Part shown: positions 33,246 to 43,781 of the stretch, piece after piece | Layout: each line of letters begins with the position of its first letter | How positions within the stretch are numbered: position 1 is the first letter of the stretch | NCBI GenBank assembly: GCA_039707465.1 | Contig: CM077653.1 | Span: forward strand, 131,501-195,500 | Length of the DNA: 64,000 bases | Direction of reading: 5' to 3' | Origin: Rhabdophis nuchalis | Taxonomy: Eukaryota; Chordata; Lepidosauria; Squamata; Natricidae | Translations under genes and position numbers: made by a program | The notes under the pieces: generated by a model | The model's database searches: none | Told to the model about the DNA's origin: nothing | What the model saw: the letters and a program-made list of their open reading frames with translations, nothing else

Positions 33246-35328
33246 GTAATAATAATAATAATAACAACAATAATAATAATAATAACAACAACAACTTTTA
33301 ATTTGTAAACCGCTCCCTCTCCCCACAGGGACTCGGGGCGGTGCACAGGGAGAATAAAAACAATAAATATACACATATACAAAATATACAAACATAACTA
33401 AAAACGAATTAAATCTAATACCTGTGCTAAAAATCCCATTTAAAGCTAAAATACCCAATAATTAAATATAAAACCACATAGAAGGGAGACTACCCTAGGC
33501 CGGCCAAGCAGAAAAGATATGTTTTTAATTTCAGACGGAAGGAGCGGAGGTCCGTAGTTGTTCTAATATCGGGGGGAAGGTCGTTCCAGAGGGCTGGGCC
33601 CGCCACAGAGAGAGCCCTTCCCCTGGGCGTCGCCCGCTGACAAAGTCTAGTGGACGGCACCCGGAGAAGTCCCTCTCTGTGGGAGCGAATCGGCCGTGAG
33701 GATGTATGAGGCAGGATCCGATCCCGCAGATAGCTAGGTCCCGAGCCATGGAGCGCTTTAAAGATGATAACTAACACCTTGAAGCGCACCCGGAAGACAA
33801 CAGGCAGCCAGTGCAGCTCGCGCAAGAGCGGTGTTACGTGGGTGAACCTGGCGGTTCCCATAATTGCTCGCGCGGCTGCATTCTGGACCAACTGAAGTCT
33901 CCGAGTGCACCTCAAGGGGAGCCCCATGTAGAGAGAGTTACAATAGTCCAGTCGGGATGTCACGAGAGCATGAGTGACTGTGCGAAGGGCGTCCCGATCC
34001 AATAGGGGGCGCAACTGGCGAACCAGGCGAACCTGGTAGAACGCCCTCCTGGCCACGGCTGTCACTTGATCTTCCATGGACAGCCGGGCATCCAGGAGGA
34101 CACCCAAGTTGCGCACCCCATCCACTGGGGCAAGATGTTCGCCCCCAATGGCCAGCGATGGAATCAGCTGGTTGAATCGGGCAGCCGGAAACCACAGCCA
34201 CTCGATCTTGGTCGGGTTGAGCTTGAGTCCGTTTCTTCCCATCCAGATCCGTACGGCTTCCAGGCACTGGCACATCACCGCTACGGCATCGTTGGGGTGG
34301 TTTGGGGTAGATATATACAGCTGAGTATCATCAGCGTAGAGATGGTACTCTACCCCAAAACCACGGATGATCTCACCCAGCGGCTTCATATATGCGTTAA
34401 ACAGGAGAGGCGAGAGGACCGACCCCTGAGGCACCCCACATGTGAGGGGTCTCGAGGTCGACCTCTGCTCTCCTGTCAACACAAATTGCGATCGGCCAGA
34501 GAGGTAGGAGGAGAACCACCGTAAAACGGTGCCTCCCACCCCCAACCCCCCCAGCCGATGCAATAGGATACCATGGTCGATGGTATCAAAAGCCGCCGAG
34601 AGGTCTAATAGGACCAGGATGGAGGAACAACCCCCATCTCTGGCCCTCCAGAGATCATCGACCAACGCGACCAATGCCGTCTCGGTGCTATGCCCGGGCC
34701 GGAAGCCGGACTGGCGCGGGTCTAGATAATCAACTTCCTCCAGGTGACGGGGAAACTGTTGTGCCACCACACTCTCAACAACCTTCGCCAAGAAGGGAAG
34801 GTTGGAGACTGGACGGTAGTTGGTTAATAAAGCTGGATCCAAAGAGGGCTTCTTAAGGAGGGGCCTCACCATAGCCTCTTTTAGGGAAGCAGGCAAGGAA
34901 CCCTCACTTAAGGATGCGTTGACAACCTCTTGGAGCCAGCCTCGTGTCACCTCCCAGGATGCCAGTACAAGCCAGGAGGGACACGGGTCCAATAAACATG
35001 TGGTGGCTCGCAGTCGCCCACGTAACCTGTCCATATCCTCGGAAGTAACGGAGTCAAACTCCTCCCAAACAAGATCTGTCTCGTGGCATCCCACTGGACC
35101 ATCAATGGAGGCTAACTCATTCTGTATCTGAGCGATTTTCTCCTGCAGAAAAGTCACAAATTCCTCTGCTCTACCCTGTAGCGGGGCTTCCCGCACCCTC
35201 TGTTGAAGGAGGGAGCGGGTCACCCTAAACAGGGCGACAGGGCGGTTTTCTGCGGATGCTATGAGAGTGGCACAATGACACAGAAAATGCTTCTTTTCAG
35301 GACTATGATAACATAACAGGGAAAATGA
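33246..35328 (-). mobile_element. L3/CR1-type LINE with intact reverse-transcriptase region
   Basis: About 2.1 kb on the minus strand. The 5' edge is at 35,328, inside the linker between endonuclease and reverse transcriptase; the endonuclease domain is absent. The coding region runs to a stop at 33,490, then a 3' UTR (about 33,300-33,489), the terminal block CCCCGAGTCCCTGTGGGGAG and an (ATT/GTT)n tail. No frameshift or stop interrupts the coding part, so this is a young insertion. By my count its protein differs from the 51-kb copy at 16 of about 545 positions. Confidence 0.92.
33490..35223 (-). CDS. LINE reverse transcriptase (ORF2 fragment without endonuclease)
   Basis: 577 codons encoding the RT half of a CR1/L3-clade non-LTR retrotransposon ORF2, which primes on nicked target DNA and copies its RNA. 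RT block: PLLKKPSLDPALLTNYRPVS (fingers), SGFRPGHSTETAL, LVLLDLSAAFDTIDH (motif A, catalytic Asp about residue 207), GVPQGSVLSPLLFN (motif B) and HLYADDTQLYIS (motif C, YADD at 296-299). The C-terminal region has LDYCNSLYMG and LHWLPVVFRVRFK. The methionine at 35,223 is not the natural start: the frame is open upstream through LIASAENRPAALFR. With the N-terminal endonuclease missing, independent mobility is unlikely, but the polymerase motifs are complete. Confidence 0.92.
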   Translation of the reverse strand: MTRSLLQQRVREAPLQGRAEEFVTFLQEKIAQIQNELASIDGPVGCHETDLVWEEFDSVTSEDMDRLRGRLRATTCLLDPCPSWLVLASWEVTRGWLQEVVNASLSEGSLPASLKEAMVRPLLKKPSLDPALLTNYRPVSNLPFLAKVVESVVAQQFPRHLEEVDYLDPRQSGFRPGHSTETALVALVDDLWRARDGGCSSILVLLDLSAAFDTIDHGILLHRLGGLGVGGTVLRWFSSYLSGRSQFVLTGEQRSTSRPLTCGVPQGSVLSPLLFNAYMKPLGEIIRGFGVEYHLYADDTQLYISTPNHPNDAVAVMCQCLEAVRIWMGRNGLKLNPTKIEWLWFPAARFNQLIPSLAIGGEHLAPVDGVRNLGVLLDARLSMEDQVTAVARRAFYQVRLVRQLRPLLDRDALRTVTHALVTSRLDYCNSLYMGLPLRCTRRLQLVQNAAARAIMGTARFTHVTPLLRELHWLPVVFRVRFKVLVIIFKALHGSGPSYLRDRILPHTSSRPIRSHREGLLRVPSTRLCQRATPRGRALSVAGPALWNDLPPDIRTTTDLRSFRLKLKTYLFCLAGLG

Positions 35329-35583
35329 CCCTTTACTAGAGTAAAGTCCATCTTGCTATGATAAAATCAAACAAAAGACAAGCAAATGCAAAAATACAAA
35401 CCACACAAAATCAAAATGAGGTCTAACCAAAAAAGCTTTAAAAAACATTAAAATTGTTTCATGAAATTCAAATAAGCTACTTCAAACTGTGAGAGGCCCT
35501 TAATTTTTTGAAGCTAAGTCAGAAGAAATCTTAGAAGCCTTTTGAAAGTAGGCAGGAGAATAGAGGGGTATTTATTCTGCTTA

Positions 35584-35756
35584 CAATACAATACAATACA
35601 ATACAATACAATACAATACAATACAATACAATACAATACAATACAATACAATACAATACAATACAATACAATACAATACAATAGCAGAGTTGGAAGGGGC
35701 CTTGGAGGTCTTCTAGTCCAACCTCCTGCCTAGGCAGGAAGCCCTATGCCATTTCA
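35584..35756 (-). mobile_element. CR1 LINE 3' end with (ATTGT)n tail
   Basis: The plus strand reads about twenty CAATA pentamers (35,584-35,682), then GCAGAGTTGGAAGGGGCCTT and GGAGGTCTTCTAGTCCAACC. This is the reverse complement of the CR1 3' end known from birds and reptiles, so the element is on the minus strand and the pentamers are its tail. It is a family different from the L3-type copies around it. Confidence 0.85.
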
Positions 35757-35761
35757 GACTG

Positions 35762-35965
35762 CATATTATTATTATTATTATTTATTAGATTTTTATACCT
35801 CCCTTCTCCCTTACGGGACTCAGGGCAGTGTACAGGCAACGATAAAATCAATAGTATAAAACATAAATACATTAAAAATATATTAAATGATTAGCCTGTC
35901 CTAAAACCCTACTAAACACAATTAAAACTATGCCAGGCCGGCAGAGCGTATATGCAGAGCGCAGT
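35762..35965 (-). mobile_element. Older L3-type LINE 3' end with (ATT)n tail
   Basis: Begins with seven ATT units and the terminal block (plus strand ACGGGACTCAGGGCAGTGTA), then the 3' UTR segment AGCCTGTCCTAAAACCCTAC, and TATGCCAGGCCGGCAGAGCG, equivalent to the last codons of the LINE protein. It has more substitutions than the 33-kb copy. Confidence 0.8.
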
Positions 35966-36475
35966 ATAAAATCCGGGCCACGGAGTGAGGGGGGTGGTGA
36001 TGGCTTCTTTGAGGGAGAAGCTCTCCCCTGTGGAAGCCTGCATGTTCCTCCAGGGAGAAACCAGCCATGGAATGAACCCCATGACCTCAGTCTTTGCCCT
36101 CAACCAGGTAGGCAGCCTTTGACAGATCACACTTGCTGCTTGCCCAGCTGGATGGCGGCTGTGTTCTCCCTTTGCCATGTGCTTGTCTTTACTGTCCTTA
36201 ATAAACTCATCTTTGATTTACTATAATTGGTCACAAACGTTCTGTGGTTAACAGGAGGCCAGCAGAGATAAGCTAGTCAATTCTGGGCTAATGACTCCCT
36301 GGAGGCGATGATCTTTTTTCTCCTCCTGATGTGTGAGGTTTCCAGGCAGGCCGTTGTCAGTGATCCCCTCAGAGTAATGTCAGGCGGTGATGGAGGTCAT
36401 CAACCATTGCGACTGGAGAACTGCTCCTTGGGTTACCTTTCTCATTACTGTCTGCGTCCAGAAGGCACTGGCAAG
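35966..36475. other. Intergenic with possible LTR remnant
   Basis: Contains AATAAACTCATCTTTGATTT after a TATA-like sequence, which resembles an LTR polyadenylation region, but I could not find matching TG...CA ends or a target-site duplication. Confidence 0.3.
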
Positions 36476-36806
36476 GTGTGGTGGCTCACTGGTTAAGACT
36501 CTGGGGTTGTCGGCTGGAAAGCCAGCAGCACAGGTTCAAGACCCGAGCACCAAGAGATGAGGGGAGCTCCCTTCCTTGCCCCAGCTCCTGCCAACCTAGC
36601 AGTTCGAAAGCATGCAAATGCAAGTTGATAAATAGGTACCACTTTGGTGGGAAGGTAACAGTGCTCTGTGGTGTCATGCTGGCTATATGAACACAGAAAT
36701 AACTTTGGATAGTGCTGGCTCAACAGCCTCAGAAATGAGCACCACCCCCTAACGTTGGCAATGACTATCAGAGCAAAATCTGCAGGGACTGCTTTGCCTT
36801 CCTGAA
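36476..36806 (+). mobile_element. tRNA-derived SINE, second type, near full length
   Basis: A box GGCTCACTGGTTAAG (about 36,483) and B box GGTTCAAGACCC (about 36,532) are those of a tRNA-like pol III promoter. The body TGCCAACCTAGCAGTTCGAA, ACCACTTTGGTGGGAAGGTA and TGAGCACCACCCCCTAACGT is a SINE I recognise from squamates. It differs from the SINE at 5.4 kb. Confidence 0.8.
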
Positions 36807-37853
36807 GGAACCGACACATGTGGAGAAATCAGCCACATCTCTGAGAGCTTCCCTGATCCAATTTCTCATGGAGGAGCATGCAGGCTCTCAATCTGACTTG
36901 CCCAAAAGCCACCCAGAAATTCAGAAGTGGTGGGTGTAACGCAAGCTGCAGAAGGAAAAAGTGAAGGACGCCTTGGGTGGGTGGGAGGGCACAGGAGGAA
37001 GATTGAATACAACCAGATGAGAAATGAAGAGGTTTAGAAATGATGTTGTAGAATCAAAGGGATCAAGGGACATATGGGGGGGGGGGGGGGCAGGGATGAC
37101 AGCCCAGCTGACCAAAGGCAACAAGGAAAGGAACACGTCAATAAAAGCAACAGGGAAGAGAGAAGGTTCTGTGAACCCAGTAGAATTCATAACTCATAAT
37201 TTGTCTTCAAATTCACCTTAGTCCCCAGAAGAGATCTCAAATCTGCTTTTAGGGCCTGATAAGAGAGCCATCCCTCCTAAAGGACAAAACATGGGTCCCT
37301 TATGAGCACCCCCAAACTACTGCTTAATCATAGATGTCCATTTCATGTATAGAGGGCACTCATAATTGATGGGTCACAGAGATTCATGGAAATCATTATG
37401 ATGGGTCATTTTTGGTGAAATGGTTATGCTGATAACCACGGGAACTGATTTCTCTGAAGGGCACTGCAGACCCAGGAGCCAGCTTTCCTCTGGGGAAGCA
37501 ATTGTGGGGTTTCAAGGGCACTTGAACTCTGACCTATTATTCCATCTGACCCTGCTGCCCAGTCACTATTTTGGTGGTGCCAATTCTGCTTCACAGTTGT
37601 ACAAATTAATCCTCTGCCACATCTCTTGGTCCTGAACTGTTTTGAGGACTTCACATATGGCCATTGGAAGCCCTGGCACTGAGACTCACGCATGCCGGTT
37701 GGTCCACATGGTCAACTCGGAAGAGCTTCGTTTTCCTCAGCAGAGGGCCTTTCGTCAGTGGGTGTGTCAGCTGGGTGGGAGGCCAACTATTGGGCATGTG
37801 TCATTTTCACCACAAGTTGTTGACTATGTATTTTGATGTCTTGAACTGGCTAC
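36807..37853. other. Intergenic, no feature recognised
   Basis: Ordinary sequence with a G-run of about 15 near 37,077-37,091. Confidence 0.4.
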
Positions 37854-38177
37854 AAATAGCCCTCAACTTACATTAGTTCATTTAGTGACTGTTTGAAGTC
37901 ACAATAAAAATAAAACTTATGACCAGTTTTCACACTTACAACCATTACAGAATTCCCACGTCATGTGTTTAAAATTCAGAAGCTTGGCAACTGACTCATA
38001 TTTACGATGGTTGCAATGTCATGTGATTTCCCTCTGACAAGCAAAGTCAACGGGGAAGCCAGATTCACTTAACAACCATGTTACTAACTTAACAACTGCA
38101 GTAATTTGCTTAACAACTGTCTTGGTTAGCAACAGAAATTTTGGGCTCAATTGTGGTTGTAAGGTAAGGACTACCTG
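37854..38177. mobile_element. Tigger/pogo-like non-autonomous DNA element
   Basis: Left end AAATAGCCCTCAACTTACAT and right end TTGTAAGGTAAGGACTACCT, then G, are inverted repeats. The right half has the characteristic CTTAACAACTGTCTTGGTTA and GAAATTTTGGGCTCAATTGT. About 324 bp, non-coding. Confidence 0.8.
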
Positions 38178-41100
38178 TATTTTCTTATTTTGCTTTTGGT
38201 TTTGCTCCTTATTTGTATGTGCTTTTCAATTTTTCTGCATATAACCAGAAAACCTGTTAGGGACTACACAGCTATTATAGATAAATCAATATCCACCCCT
38301 CATCGAGATCCCAATCTAGGTAGAGAAGTCACTCCTGCTTCTGACCACAACTCCTTTTGAAAACCAACATAGCCTCTGTGTTCATGAAGAGCGGGCTGCC
38401 CGGCTTAGTCCAGTGGCCCAGAAAGTTCAGAGCTCCAGATCTCTTTTCTTTAACAACCTAGACCTGGACTGACTAATCTGTCTGCGGATAATTCCAGTCA
38501 CCATTCTTATGCTGCTTCCACATTCTGGGCCTGGATTAATTCCCAGAGTGAGACTGTGCGAGAAGCAGCCCCTCAGGTTGGGCTCATTTGGAGGAACCCT
38601 CCTGGAACAGACCTTCCTACGCCAGAGAGTCCCCCAGCATTCACTGGGATGTCTACCCTATTTTCCTTCTGCTGGAGAGCTCCCCCTCCCCACTCTTGGG
38701 CTCAGAGACTTATAAGCCCTGAGTTTCCCCTGCTCTTTGGTTAGTTTCCCCCAGGGTCTGGTCAGCTCATCTGACTCCCTAGGGACGATTGTACCCAAAT
38801 AAGGCACATCTTGGCTCCAGAGGTGTTTTGTGGGAACAAAGGGAACCCTGTCCTTGCAAAAAAAAAAAAAGCCCTGAAAAGGCCAAAATATGCTCCCCAT
38901 CATTGTGGGGAAAGTATCTGAGAGTAAATTCCCATCTCCCTGTGCTTCCTCTTTCCAGATTTTGCCCGAAGGAGAAAGGGGGTTGTGGCTAAGACAAGTT
39001 ACCTTTCAGGTGTCCAATTGCAATAGTTTACCTGGATGCAACCTGCTGTATGGCTTTGGGTAAATACAAAGGAAATATAACTCCCAGTGAAGCTCACTGG
39101 TAATGATGGCATCTTATTTTTTCATCTGTGCTTGGCACAGAACCCCACTGAGTTCTTGATAGGGAATAAATAACTGCAACTAAGACACTTTTGGGACTGG
39201 GAGGGAGAGACAAGGTGTTGGCCCTCCACAATATATATTTCTCTAGATATAATCCTCTGAGATTTACATTCAAACAGTGCACAGAGGCTGGGGGCAGATG
39301 GTCTCTCTTCAGGAGGGTAGGGATTAATTATTTTCTTCCAAGACAAACAAAAAGCCAAATTTAATTTTCAGAGGCAGAAATGATATGATTGAAATTGGGG
39401 TGTGTGTGTGTGTGTGTGTGTGTGTCAGTCTCATGGATGACAGTGTTCAAATTTCTCCCAATAGTTGGTAGACCAAACAATTGGGAGATGATAAAATGCA
39501 AGGATACAACCCTGAGCAACTTTCCCATGCAGGGGTCTCTTGTGCTTCATCCCGCCGTGAAGTGCAGGTAGTGTACCAATTCTGCCATTTCAGGAGAAAC
39601 ACTACCAGATTAGTTTATTACTTGATGAAGACGATGTGCTCCACCTGTCCTCGAGGTGACACAAAAATGGACTAGCATAAAAGTTGGTACCTCCATTGCC
39701 AATCCTCATCCTGCCTCTGTTGCCTCTTTCTGAGACTGTGGCCTTGTCCTAATGTGTGTGAATGCGCCAATGATTGGCTTTCTCCCTTTGCTTTGCTGCC
39801 CCCCCCCCACCCCTGATGAAGAGAATACCCATTGGTCAGGATACGGCCGGGGGGGGGGGGGGCGTGTTGGGAGCCTGCCTGGGTTTTTCTAGGCTTCTTG
39901 CCTGCCTCTCTGGCCCCATCCCCTCATCCACCAGCAAGCCCCTGGAGAGCAGGAGAAGTGCAACTGACCAGATGCAGGCACACACACTTTGGGGGCTTGG
40001 GAGGAATGGATTGAAAGAGAGAATGCTGCATTATACAATGAGTGCTATTACTATTGCTGTCACCCACGGTCAGCTGGGTACTATTGATTTTAAGAAATGT
40101 TAAAGACGGCTTTTATGAACATCTCCCCTCTTGAAATCAAAAGCTCCTTTGTGCTGTTTTGGAAGTCCCTAATCAAGAAACTGATCCTTTTATAGGCAAC
40201 AAAAACAATTCTTCTGCCTGCCTTTTATAGAACAAATTATGAACCTATACTGACCTCTAGTGGAGCTCTTTGAAGTGCAGCTCTTCCATTGTATACATGT
40301 GGACCACTCACTCAGTATCCTCCTCAATTCCAAGAACCTTACCTGTCTTATCAAAAAGGCTGCATGCCCCCCCCCCATTAAAAAACACAATTGCTGCAAA
40401 AGATGATGCACCTGAGGGAAGATTGTGGCCACCACCTTTACAGAATATTGGGGTTTCCTTTAGTTTAGGAATGGTGGGAAGACAAGCAACATTGCAAAGG
40501 GATTTGGGGAGCCTGGCCCCTTGGCCGCTTCCCAGAGCCTGTATGCTCCTCTTCCACTTAGTCTCACTTGGAGCAGTCAGATGTGCCATGTGTGAACAGC
40601 GTGGGTGCCCTACTGGCCAATGATTGATTCATGGCTAGGGAGCATTGGGTTCTTAATGGGTTGTGCTGTGACCGAGAGCCAGGAGAAAAGGGGGCTCCCC
40701 ACATTCAGCACTTTGAAAGAGGCCTGGTCAGGAAACAGAAACCCCAGTAATAACTGGAACTCTGTGGTAGCACAGAATCTTAACATCCTAGGAGAGTTTC
40801 TCCCTCCTGCCCTCTTGCTCAAGACAGAGCAAATTGAGTTTTGGCTGAGAAGCCCAGCTGGCTCCCAAAGGACCACCCTCCCTTTTCCTGTCCTCTCCTG
40901 ACCAGGAGGGGTTTCCTTTACTGAAGATGGATGGGGGGGTGGGGGAACCAAAGCTACAGGAGAAAGCCAATCATTAACTTGCTCACAAATCAGGACTCAG
41001 AAACAGGCAAAGGGACAGGATAACAATTGGCAATGGGGACACCAACTTTTATGCAGGTCTATTTTTGTGCCAACTCAAGGATGGCAGAGGAAAGCACCTG

Positions 41101-41399
41101 GACTCAGTTGTGGAGAACGACCAAAAGAAAGATATGGCAAAGCAGGATCCTGGCTAAATCTCTTGTTGACAACAGCCTGCCCCATTTAGATGGCACCAAA
41201 GGCCACAACAGATGTTGGGGATGCTATATAATCCCCACAGCTCAGAATTTAGGAGGATGCAAATACTCTTCTGGCCCTAGGCTCTTTTACCAGTTGCAGC
41301 ATACAGAATACCACGTTCACACACACCCTCCGTGTCCTGCCTTCTTCGGGCCACTTGCCACACCTTTCAACTCTTTTCACCCCTGGCGGGAAAGGCAGC
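38178..41399. other. Intergenic between DSCAML1 and FXYD2
   Basis: No gene recognised on either strand. Simple repeats only: (GT)n at 39.4 kb, G-run near 39,848-39,861, short C-runs near 39,801 and 40,369. Open frames such as 41,027-41,740 run into the CpG island and have no family signature. Confidence 0.5.
39401..39425. repeat. (GT)n microsatellite
   Basis: About 12 GT units. Confidence 0.93.
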
Positions 41400-41707
41400 C
41401 CGGCCACCTTCAATCCGGAACTCTGCTCTTGGACCGTGGAAGAGAGCACCCCGCCCCCGTCCTCCCCTCATACACACACTCCGCCGGCCTCTTCTGGTTG
41501 GTCAACGCTGTCCCCAGACCAAGCGCAGCTAAGGCACGGAAAGCCTCCGCTTCTTCCTGCCTGTTGGCCGGGACTCCAGGTCCAGCTCCCCTTATCGGAG
41601 AGCAAGCCCCGGTCGGAAAAACGTCGCCGCTGCCGCCCACTAGGGATGGCCACAATTATCAAGCGGAGCCGGTTTTCTCAGTTAAAACTCGACTTGGGAG
41701 GCGGCGC

Positions 41708-41713
41708 TTTATT
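41708..41713 (-). terminator. FXYD2 polyadenylation signal
   Basis: AATAAA on the minus strand, 261 nt past the FXYD2 stop codon, gives a short 3' UTR that fits this compact gene. Confidence 0.7.
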
Positions 41714-41973
41714 TCATGGCTAGAGGCGGCGCGGCGGTAGCCAAGCGCGGCTTAGGCTCATCGCTTTCTCGGACGCGCGCCCGGAGACGTTTCCCATACA
41801 GCCTTCGGAGGAAGAAGCGCAACTGCGCGGTCCGCAGCCTCTCGCTCCCGGCAGAGAAGAGGCACCTCTGCAGCGAGTGGTGCTCTAGCCGCCGGCTAGG
41901 CCGCCCGCATTCCCTGTCCCCCTCCGAGAAGGAGCCGGAGGCCCGCAGAAAAGTGCGCTGGACAGAGCCGGGC

Positions 41974-41998
41974 TCACAGTTCGTTCACTTCGCCGGGT
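41974..41998 (-). CDS. FXYD2: FXYD2 last coding exon (C-terminal tail)
   Basis: The acceptor is strong: a polypyrimidine tract ending ctctctctccag, at 41,999. In phase 2 the exon completes an arginine and encodes PGEVNEL followed by TGA at 41,976-41,974. The mammalian gamma subunit ends RRQINEDEP, so RRPGEVNEL is the expected acidic-ending cytoplasmic tail. It lies 87 nt from the preceding exon. Neither the exon nor its stop would be found from open-frame length alone; recognition rests on splice phase and tail similarity. Confidence 0.82.
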
Positions 41999-42085
41999 CT
42001 GGAGAGAGAGGGGCCAGAGAGCAGGCGGAGATCAGGAAAGTCCCCGGGCCCCAGAGGCTTGGCCAACGGGGCCAGGGCTACTCAC

Positions 42086-42122
42086 CGTCGCTGCTGCTTC
42101 CCTCCGCAGCGGAACCGCCGAC
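42086..42122 (-). CDS. FXYD2: FXYD2 exon for the juxtamembrane basic segment
   Basis: A 37-nt exon between acceptor ctttgcag and donor gtgagtag. After completing the serine shared with the transmembrane exon it reads RRFRCGGKQQR. This is nearly the human gamma-subunit sequence RRFRCGGNKKR and distinguishes FXYD2 from other family members. The cluster of arginines sits just inside the membrane. Its length and phases (1 in, 2 out) equal those of the corresponding FXYD6 exon. Confidence 0.95.
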
Positions 42123-42352
42123 CTGCAAAGCAAGACCTTGGTGAAAGCTCGAGCCGCCGGGAGGGGCAGCTGTTGGGGGTTCAGTCCCGACGCCCTCCCT
42201 GCCGCCTGCTCCCGGGAGTTGGAGTCTGACCCTGAGAGCGGAAAAGACGGGGACGGCGACTCCCTCTTTCCTCTCAGGAAGGGCGAGCCAGGCGCCCTCG
42301 CCCGCTTTCCTGCCAGAACTTCCCCCGCGCCCCCTCCCTCCCCGCCGCTTAC

Positions 42353-42427
42353 TGAAGAGGATGGCGAGCCCGATCAGGAAGGCCGCCACGGCGAAGATGA
42401 GCCCCCCGTGGCGGATGGTCTCGTAGT
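42353..42427 (-). CDS. FXYD2: FXYD2 transmembrane exon
   Basis: FXYD2 is the gamma subunit of Na+/K+-ATPase, a small type I membrane protein that lowers the pump's Na+ and K+ affinities, mainly in kidney. This 75-nt exon, between acceptor tctccgcag and donor gtaagc, completes the motif aspartate and encodes YETIRHGGLIFAVAAF, then LIGLAILF and part of a serine, i.e. the invariant glycine pair and the single membrane helix. The human equivalent begins YETVRNGGLIFAGLAF. Start of exon and frame follow from phase 1 joining to the exon at 43,028. Confidence 0.96.
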
Positions 42428-43027
42428 CTGCGGAGAGAAGAAGGAGCGCTCAGCAGAGGCAGAGCGGGCTGGGGGGGGGGAGGCGGAGCGGCCCCCGAGT
42501 TGACCTCTGGTTGGAGGGGGCAAGGAGCCCGCGCTAAACTTGCAGGCGAGCGGCTGCCCTCCTAAAGGCCCCGGCTGGTTACTTCCCAAACAAGCCGCGA
42601 ATCAAACAGGCGCGGAGGGGCGGGGAACTGAGCGGCAAAGATGAGGCGAGACTCCTCCGAGGCCTAAGGAAGGGGGCCAAAGCCTCGCTGGTCCTGGGAG
42701 AGCGCGGCTCGGAAAGCGGGAGGGATGGGGAGGGCGTCCTTCTAAACTTTTTAAACTGGGTCGCTGTGTGTTGCCATATTCATTGATCTGTCTGATGTAA
42801 ACATGCTTCATTGTGTTTTGCTCAAAGGGAAGCGAGATAGAAAGGAAAGGAAATCAATATTTTGGGGCGGGACAAGTCTTCGTGGTGCTCGGTCTCCTCT
42901 CAGGTCCCTTCTGATTATCCATAGGATGATTCCCCGCCTGCCCTTTCTCTGGCGCCCCTGCCAGGGCGGCGGCGGCCAACTCCCTGCATCGCCCCATCCT
43001 TGGGTCCGCCCCTCCGCCCTTTCTTAC

Positions 43028-43066
43028 CGTAAGTAAATAGGGCTTTCTCGGTCTCCGGCAAATTTT
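43028..43066 (-). CDS. FXYD2: FXYD2 extracellular exon with FXYD motif
   Basis: A 39-nt exon between acceptor cccgccag and donor gtaag. Phase 1 on both sides. It encodes (E)NLPETEKALFTY, and the next exon supplies D, so the family signature reads FTYD. In most FXYD proteins a proline precedes the phenylalanine (PFxYD); here the residue before F is leucine. The exon length equals the FXYD6 exon at 48,650. The FXYD motif contacts the ATPase beta subunit. Confidence 0.9.
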
Positions 43067-43781
43067 CTGGCGGGAACGGGAGGAGAGAAAAGAAACCAAA
43101 TCAGAAGCCGGGCAGTAGCGGGCCTCGGCTTCCGAGGACGAGACGCTGCGACCCAGGCTCGGAGCCTTTCGCGTGCGGCATTCGAAACTGTCGGGCCGGC
43201 CGGCCGGCCGAGCAACTGCGAAACTGCCTTCTACGACGTCAACCCCACGGAGGAGCCCCAACTAAGGAAAGATGGCAGCCCAGAGGCCCTCGGCCTGAAA
43301 CCGGCCACCCTTTGCGCGCGGCAAGTACGAGGAAAGACCCACTTGCCACATCGGTGGGGGCGAAAGGAAGCGGTGCCATCGCGCCACCCGCTGGTTTTGC
43401 CCGCGTCCCTTGGGAGCGCTCCGACCTCGCTGCGGAAAGGACTGGAGAGCAACTGCGCGGGGCGATAAATAGAGGGCCCGCAACCGCCCAAAGCAGGGCC
43501 CCCTCCCGCGTCTGATGGGGACGCCTCTTCTGGGGTTTTTCCAGCTCCTCTACGCCCCCTCCCCGCCCTCCCTCGCTTCTGCTCCAGGGCTGGTGGTGCC
43601 CCCAGCGATCAGAATCTGGGCCTGCCTTTTCTCTTTATTGGCCCTCGCATTTCGTCAGCTCTGGCCTCCAAGTGGGCTGATCAGAATGAATCTCTCCTCT
43701 GGCTTTCTGTTGGAGGAAATGGGAGAGGGGCTAGTGGAGGGGGCAATTTCTCTCCAGCTGTGAAGAGGTTGGACCACCTAC

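Larger units (their letters stand above)
41400..43560 (-). promoter_or_regulatory. CpG island covering the FXYD2 gene body
   Basis: CpG-dense DNA extends from the FXYD2 3' end through all four well-supported coding exons and beyond. The island therefore covers a gene body rather than just a start site. It may include the promoter, but the first exon is uncertain. Confidence 0.75.

Noticed and set aside
35966..36260. Possible third solo LTR with AATAAACTCATC
   Set aside because: No matching TG...CA ends and no target-site duplication could be found.
39690..39725. Possible FXYD2 last exon (RQDEDW-like reading on the minus strand)
   Set aside because: No polypyrimidine tract, and a better exon in the right phase (PGEVNEL) was found at 41,974-41,998.
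41027..41740. 237-codon plus-strand open frame left of FXYD2
   Set aside because: Runs into the CpG island, no recognised family, antisense to the FXYD2 3' UTR.
43231..43491. Arg/Ser-rich frame upstream of FXYD2 as first exon
   Set aside because: GC-rich frame without a phase-1 donor that would join to the FXYD2 motif exon.
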